Below are positions 5,633 through 7,006 of a stretch of 7,006 bases of DNA, in pieces. Each line of letters starts with the position of its first letter. Positions within the stretch are counted from its first letter, which is position 1. The notes under the pieces were generated by a model. The model worked only from the letters and a program-made list of their open reading frames with translations, was not told where the DNA came from and searched no databases. The stretch is from Flavobacteriales bacterium (GTDB taxonomy: Bacteria > Bacteroidota > Bacteroidia > Flavobacteriales > Flavobacteriaceae): contig JALSTJ010000425.1 of assembly GCA_026983815.1 (NCBI GenBank), positions 1-7,006 on the forward strand. The letters run 5' to 3'. The position numbers and the translations under genes were made by a program.

Positions 5633-6998
5633 AATTGAACTTTTTGAAAAATATAATATCCCGACACCACGTTATACCAGTTATCCTCCGGCTAATTTTT
5701 TTCGTGAAACCGATAAGGAGTTTGATGGGGCTCAAATGATTGTTGATTCAAATAAAGATCTTCCGCATAACATATCATTATATATACACATTCCTTTTTG
5801 TGCGCAATTATGTTTATATTGTGGTTGTAATACTCATATCACACATAACCGAGATACCATTTCTACTTATGTAAATACTTTGATTAAGGAAATTGAATTG
5901 CTGTCAAAATATTTGGATAAGAATAGAAAAATCTCACAAATTCACTGGGGAGGAGGAACGCCAAATTACCTTCCAATTGATGACATTAAAAAAATCATGA
6001 ATGCAGTAAACAAATCCTTTGAATTTATCAATAGACCCGAAATTGCTATGGAATGTCATCCGGCACATCTTACCCAAGAATATATAGATGAGCTCGTTCA
6101 AATGAAATTCAATCGTTTGAGTTTTGGAGTGCAAGATTTTTCCGAAAAAGTTTTGGATACCGTTCATCGACAAAAACCTCTATACCCCATTGAAGAAATA
6201 GTATCCTATATACAATCATTTCCAGAAGTCTCTTTGAATTTGGATTTTATTTATGGGCTTCCTTTTCAAACTTTGGAAACCTATGAAAAAACAATGAGAA
6301 AAGCTCTTACGCTACAACCAAACAGATTAGCTGTATTTTCTTATGCGCATGTCCCTTGGATAAAAAAACAACAAAAATCCTTGGAAAAATACGGATTGCC
6401 AACTGCCGAAGAAAAATTAATATTGTTTAAAACTGCCTATGAATTGCTTTCTAAAAATGACTATCAAATCATAGGTTTGGATCATTTTGCCAAACCCAAA
6501 GATGAATTAAGTATTGCATTAAAAACCAAAAAACTTCACAGAAATTTTCAGGGTTATTGTACCTTGGAAACAACAGGACAAGTATATGCTTTGGGCGTTA
6601 GCGGCATTAGTCAAATGGAAAATGCCTATTTGCAAAACACCAAAGATTTGAAAAAATATACAGAAAAAATCAATCAAGGCAAGTTTGCCATTGAAAAATA
6701 TTATCAAGTCAATGAAAATGAAAAAATTATCAGACAAATCATCGAAGAAATTATGTGTAATTTAGAAGTCAATCTCGACAAAATAGCACAAAAATTCAAT
6801 AAAAAAGTAGAAGAAATTTACAAGATTTCACAAGTAAACAAACAAGCATTGAAAACATACCAGCAAGAAGGTTTTATTAAAATGAAACATCATTCTTATC
6901 AATTGACCCCCAAAGGACAATTTTTTATGCGCATTATTGCCGCCGCTTTTGATCCGAATATGAAAAATAATCATAAAACTTTCTCAAAAGCTTTATAA
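5622..6998 (+). CDS. hemN: oxygen-independent coproporphyrinogen III dehydrogenase (radical SAM)
   Basis: A cytoplasmic radical SAM enzyme that decarboxylates two propionates of coproporphyrinogen III to give protoporphyrinogen IX in heme synthesis without oxygen. At 458 residues it is nearly the same length as E. coli HemN (457). Seen: the N-terminal PRYTSYP (16-22); Y54; the 4Fe-4S motif C60-x3-C64-x2-C67 followed by C69 (the HemN-type CGCN); GGGTP (110-114); E144 in MECHP; GVQDF (169-173); NLDFIYGLP (206-214); RNFQG (307-311); and GVSGIS (325-330). E144, F309, Q310 and I329 correspond to E. coli residues placed at the second SAM. The N-terminal trip-wire region, CGCN and C-terminal extension separate it from HemW-type heme chaperones, which are shorter. 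Its start lies inside the permease gene (11-base overlap), so expression is probably coupled to it. A further ATG follows the stop by one base. Identity is very secure. Confidence 0.95.
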   Translation: MKFEIELFEKYNIPTPRYTSYPPANFFRETDKEFDGAQMIVDSNKDLPHNISLYIHIPFCAQLCLYCGCNTHITHNRDTISTYVNTLIKEIELLSKYLDKNRKISQIHWGGGTPNYLPIDDIKKIMNAVNKSFEFINRPEIAMECHPAHLTQEYIDELVQMKFNRLSFGVQDFSEKVLDTVHRQKPLYPIEEIVSYIQSFPEVSLNLDFIYGLPFQTLETYEKTMRKALTLQPNRLAVFSYAHVPWIKKQQKSLEKYGLPTAEEKLILFKTAYELLSKNDYQIIGLDHFAKPKDELSIALKTKKLHRNFQGYCTLETTGQVYALGVSGISQMENAYLQNTKDLKKYTEKINQGKFAIEKYYQVNENEKIIRQIIEEIMCNLEVNLDKIAQKFNKKVEEIYKISQVNKQALKTYQQEGFIKMKHHSYQLTPKGQFFMRIIAAAFDPNMKNNHKTFSKAL

Positions 6999-6999
6999 A

Positions 7000-7006
7000 A
7001 TGAAAA
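7000..7006 (+). CDS. possible start of a fourth operon gene, cut by the right edge
   Basis: ATGAAAA begins one base after the hemN stop codon (TAA, 6996-6998). MK- starts and such tight spacing are typical of operon genes, but only two codons are visible, so identity cannot be judged. Confidence 0.35.

Noticed and set aside
5622..6998. HemW heme chaperone instead of HemN
   Set aside because: The length (458), the CGCN after the cluster motif, the PRYTSYP N-terminus, RNFQG and the C-terminal part all match true HemN.
1..7006. CRISPR arrays, insertion sequences, tRNA or rRNA genes
   Set aside because: No regularly spaced repeats, transposase-like frames, terminal inverted repeats or tRNA/rRNA signatures were seen on either strand.

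Overview
The window looks like a chromosome segment of an AT-rich member of the Bacteroidota, most likely the class Flavobacteriia. The evidence is the strongly A/T-biased sequence, starts without clear Shine-Dalgarno sites, promoter boxes of the Bacteroidota type (TAnnTTTG), and a mix of a DUF3365 lipoprotein, a PanD with a downstream membrane protein, and a TonB-dependent receptor. The species cannot be named from the sequence alone.

Layout. (1) Positions 1-597, plus strand: the 3' part of a periplasmic lipoprotein with one c-type heme site (DUF3365/Tll0287-like), cut by the left edge. (2) About 601-627: a GC-rich hairpin shared as terminator by this gene and its convergent neighbour. (3) Positions 610-1932, minus strand: a two-gene operon. 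panD (aspartate 1-decarboxylase, beta-alanine for coenzyme A) comes first and a UPF0104/lysylphosphatidylglycerol-synthase-TM-like membrane protein second. Both are in the same reading frame, separated by a TAG stop and two codons. panD has a promoter box almost touching its ATG, suggesting a leaderless mRNA. (4) Positions 1933-2287: a 355-base divergent intergenic region. It holds the panD promoter, a strong plus-strand terminator-like hairpin with no gene in front of it, spaced direct repeats, and a promoter box for the next gene. (5) Positions 2288-6998, plus strand: a three-gene unit of TonB-dependent outer-membrane receptor, PAT/AmpG-RhtX-FptX-like MFS permease, and HemN (oxygen-independent coproporphyrinogen III dehydrogenase). 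The permease and hemN overlap by 11 bases. A stable hairpin lies between receptor and permease. Another ATG starts one base after the hemN stop, so the unit probably continues past the right edge.

How they may work together. The receptor and permease supply one outer-membrane and one inner-membrane step for a small ligand, without ABC-transporter genes in view. Known relatives of such permeases carry ferric siderophores (RhtX, FptX) or muropeptides (AmpG). The tight coupling to hemN suggests the ligand feeds heme formation, as iron from a siderophore or, more speculatively, as a porphyrin or heme precursor. This last idea is the main item to follow up. All gene families here are recognisable; the novelty, if any, lies in the arrangement.
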